Source: Pseudomonadales bacterium
GTDB lineage: Bacteria; Pseudomonadota; Gammaproteobacteria; Pseudomonadales; Azotimanducaceae
Assembly (NCBI GenBank): GCA_019634925.1
Contig: JAHCAL010000007.1
Coordinates: forward strand, 78,746 to 142,745
DNA: 64,000 bases
Direction of reading: 5' to 3'
The notes below the pieces were generated by a model that was given only the letters and a program-made list of their open reading frames with translations, was not told where the DNA came from and searched no databases. Both the position numbers and the translations under genes were made by a program. Positions 61,005-64,000 of the stretch are shown here, one piece after another. Positions within the stretch are counted from its first letter, which is position 1. Every line of letters begins with the position of its first letter.

Positions 61005-61405
61005 ATGACCACACTCAGCATCGGTGAACTCGCGGAACGCGTCGGCGTCGGCATCGACACCATTCGCTACTACGAGCGCAGCGGGTTGCTCGCCCCCGCC
61101 ACGCGCCTGCCGTCGGGCTATCGGCGCTACGGCGCGGCCGAACTGCGCCGTCTGCTGTTCATCCGCCGCGCCAAGGCGCTGGGCTTCAGCCTGCCCGAAG
61201 TGCAGGAACTGCTCGAGCTGAGCTCGAGGAAAAGCGTGGCAAGCATCAAGCGCGCCGCCGAAGCCAAGCTCGCCGATATCGATCGCCGGATCGACGAACT
61301 GAATCAGATCCGCCATGGCCTCGAGTCGCTGGTCGAAGCCTGTCCTGGCCACGGGCGAGCGGAGGCCTGTCCGATCCTCCACGCACTTGCCGGGGAGGCT
61401 CCCCG

Positions 61406-61409
<4 letters not shown>
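61005..61409 (+). CDS. MerR-family metal-responsive regulator
   Basis: 134 aa. HTH domain begins [20 protein letters not shown] with the wing [11 protein letters not shown] dimerisation helix follows, and the C-terminal metal loop is C113-PGHG-x4-C122-PIL. That arrangement fits heavy-metal (Cu/Ag/Zn-class) sensors, with the adjacent CopA favouring copper or silver. ATG 61005 is favoured over 60999 because GGAG is seven bases before it. It acts on the palindrome just upstream and is coupled to copA by ATGA overlap. Confidence 0.9.
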
Positions 61410-63772
<2,363 letters not shown>

Positions 63773-63774
63773 CC

Positions 63775-63789
63775 CTGCCGTAGCGGCAG
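63775..63789. terminator. Short hairpin between convergent genes
   Basis: CTGCCG-TAG-CGGCAG forms a six-pair stem between the copA stop and the end of the opposite gene. No T-run. Possible weak bidirectional terminator. Confidence 0.35.
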
Positions 63790-63793
63790 TCGC

Positions 63794-64000
63794 TCAGCGC
63801 CTGCCCGTGATGGAGCCCAGGATGCCGCGCGCGATGCTCCGCCCGATCGTCGAGCCGATGGTACGCACCACCGACTTGGCGAGCGCTTCGCCGACGCCCT
63901 GCCGGTTGCCCGTGCTGCGCTGGCGCGCGCGCGCCTCACGCTCCGCAGCCTTCGCCTGCGCTCCCGCGGCACGCGCCTGGTCGGCCACGGCGGCGTCACG
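63794..64000 (-). CDS. C-terminus of a HerA/YjgR-like (DUF853) ATPase, truncated by window edge
   Basis: Only the last 68 codons are in view; the frame stays open to the right edge. The sequence is Ala/Arg-rich helix followed by NRQGVGEALAKSVVRTIGST and IGRSIARGILGSITGRR. This ending is characteristic of the DUF853/YjgR group of HerA-like P-loop ATPases. Assignment rests on the C-terminal tail alone. Confidence 0.65.
   Translation of the reverse strand, partial: RDAAVADQARAAGAQAKAAEREARARQRSTGNRQGVGEALAKSVVRTIGSTIGRSIARGILGSITGRR

Overview
The window is a strongly GC-rich, gene-dense bacterial chromosome segment with about 60 protein genes. I recognised no rRNA, tRNA, CRISPR array, transposase or phage gene. 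The cell is Gram-negative: there are outer-membrane lipoproteins, an RND efflux pair, a patatin/beta-barrel (type Vd) protein and a BepA-like M48 protease. An Rnk homologue, a DUF3014 protein, AsnRS and a YjgR-like C-terminus at the right edge suggest Gammaproteobacteria, probably an environmental chemoheterotroph. That placement is inference from gene content, not from a marker tree. GTG and TTG starts are common, and many genes overlap by 1-4 bases.

Layout. 1-12.6 kb (+): an acetoin-dehydrogenase-like 2-oxoacid dehydrogenase operon (E1alpha, E1beta, AcoX-like kinase-fold protein, E2). It is followed by a tightly coupled run of YtcJ-like amidohydrolase, acyl-CoA synthetase, methyltransferase, serine hydrolase, alkylsulfatase-like MBL enzyme and dinB. 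12.6-24.5 kb (mostly -): a sugar-lactone oxidase, a branched-chain-type binding lipoprotein, an LLM oxidoreductase (+), a second serine hydrolase, rnk, a GNAT, then acyl-CoA synthetase with livFGMH and a GST. 24.6-26.8 kb (+): a probable halohydrin dehalogenase and an HpaB-family flavoprotein. 26.8-36.8 kb: M48/TPR lipoprotein (-), a possible 51-aa membrane peptide, glyoxalase I, a type Vd patatin, a GST and an RND adaptor/permease pair. 37-43 kb: an LLM enzyme, a CitE-like lyase, a small membrane protein, SDR, carboxymuconolactone-decarboxylase-like protein, TetR and threonine ammonia-lyase. 43-51.4 kb (+): two flavodoxin-fold oxidoreductases, a FemAB-like GNAT, asnS and a heterodimeric ABC exporter; a DUF3014 gene lies on - within this stretch. 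51.4-55.3 kb (-): a two-EF-hand protein, a GPH-type transporter, an N-acyl-D-amino-acid deacylase and two small genes. 55.3-63.8 kb (+): lipA, M17 aminopeptidase, hisI, cysS, an FAD monooxygenase, then a merR-copA metal-efflux pair. The right edge holds the 3' end of a HerA/YjgR-like gene (-).

How the genes fit together. Two acyl-CoA synthetases, the CitE-like lyase, the LLM, HpaB-like and FAD monooxygenases, several GSTs and the Liv-type importer suggest uptake and breakdown of organic acids, aromatics or xenobiotics. The E2 subunit needs lipoylation, and lipA lies 52 kb downstream. RND, ABC and CopA exporters suggest a stress or toxicant-exposed habitat.

Most notable observations: the SDR-like protein at 24595-25323 carries both diagnostic motifs of halohydrin dehalogenases (T-x4-Y-x-G and S-x12-Y-x3-R) in place of the SDR cofactor loop and YxxxK; the E2 has two consecutive E3-binding domains; an identical-style palindrome TACAC-N-GTRTA lies in front of both the RND operon and the CMD/SDR operon beside tetR; two strong stem-loops follow the RND operon; and short perfect tandem repeats (11, 12, 14 and 15 bp units) recur at gene junctions.
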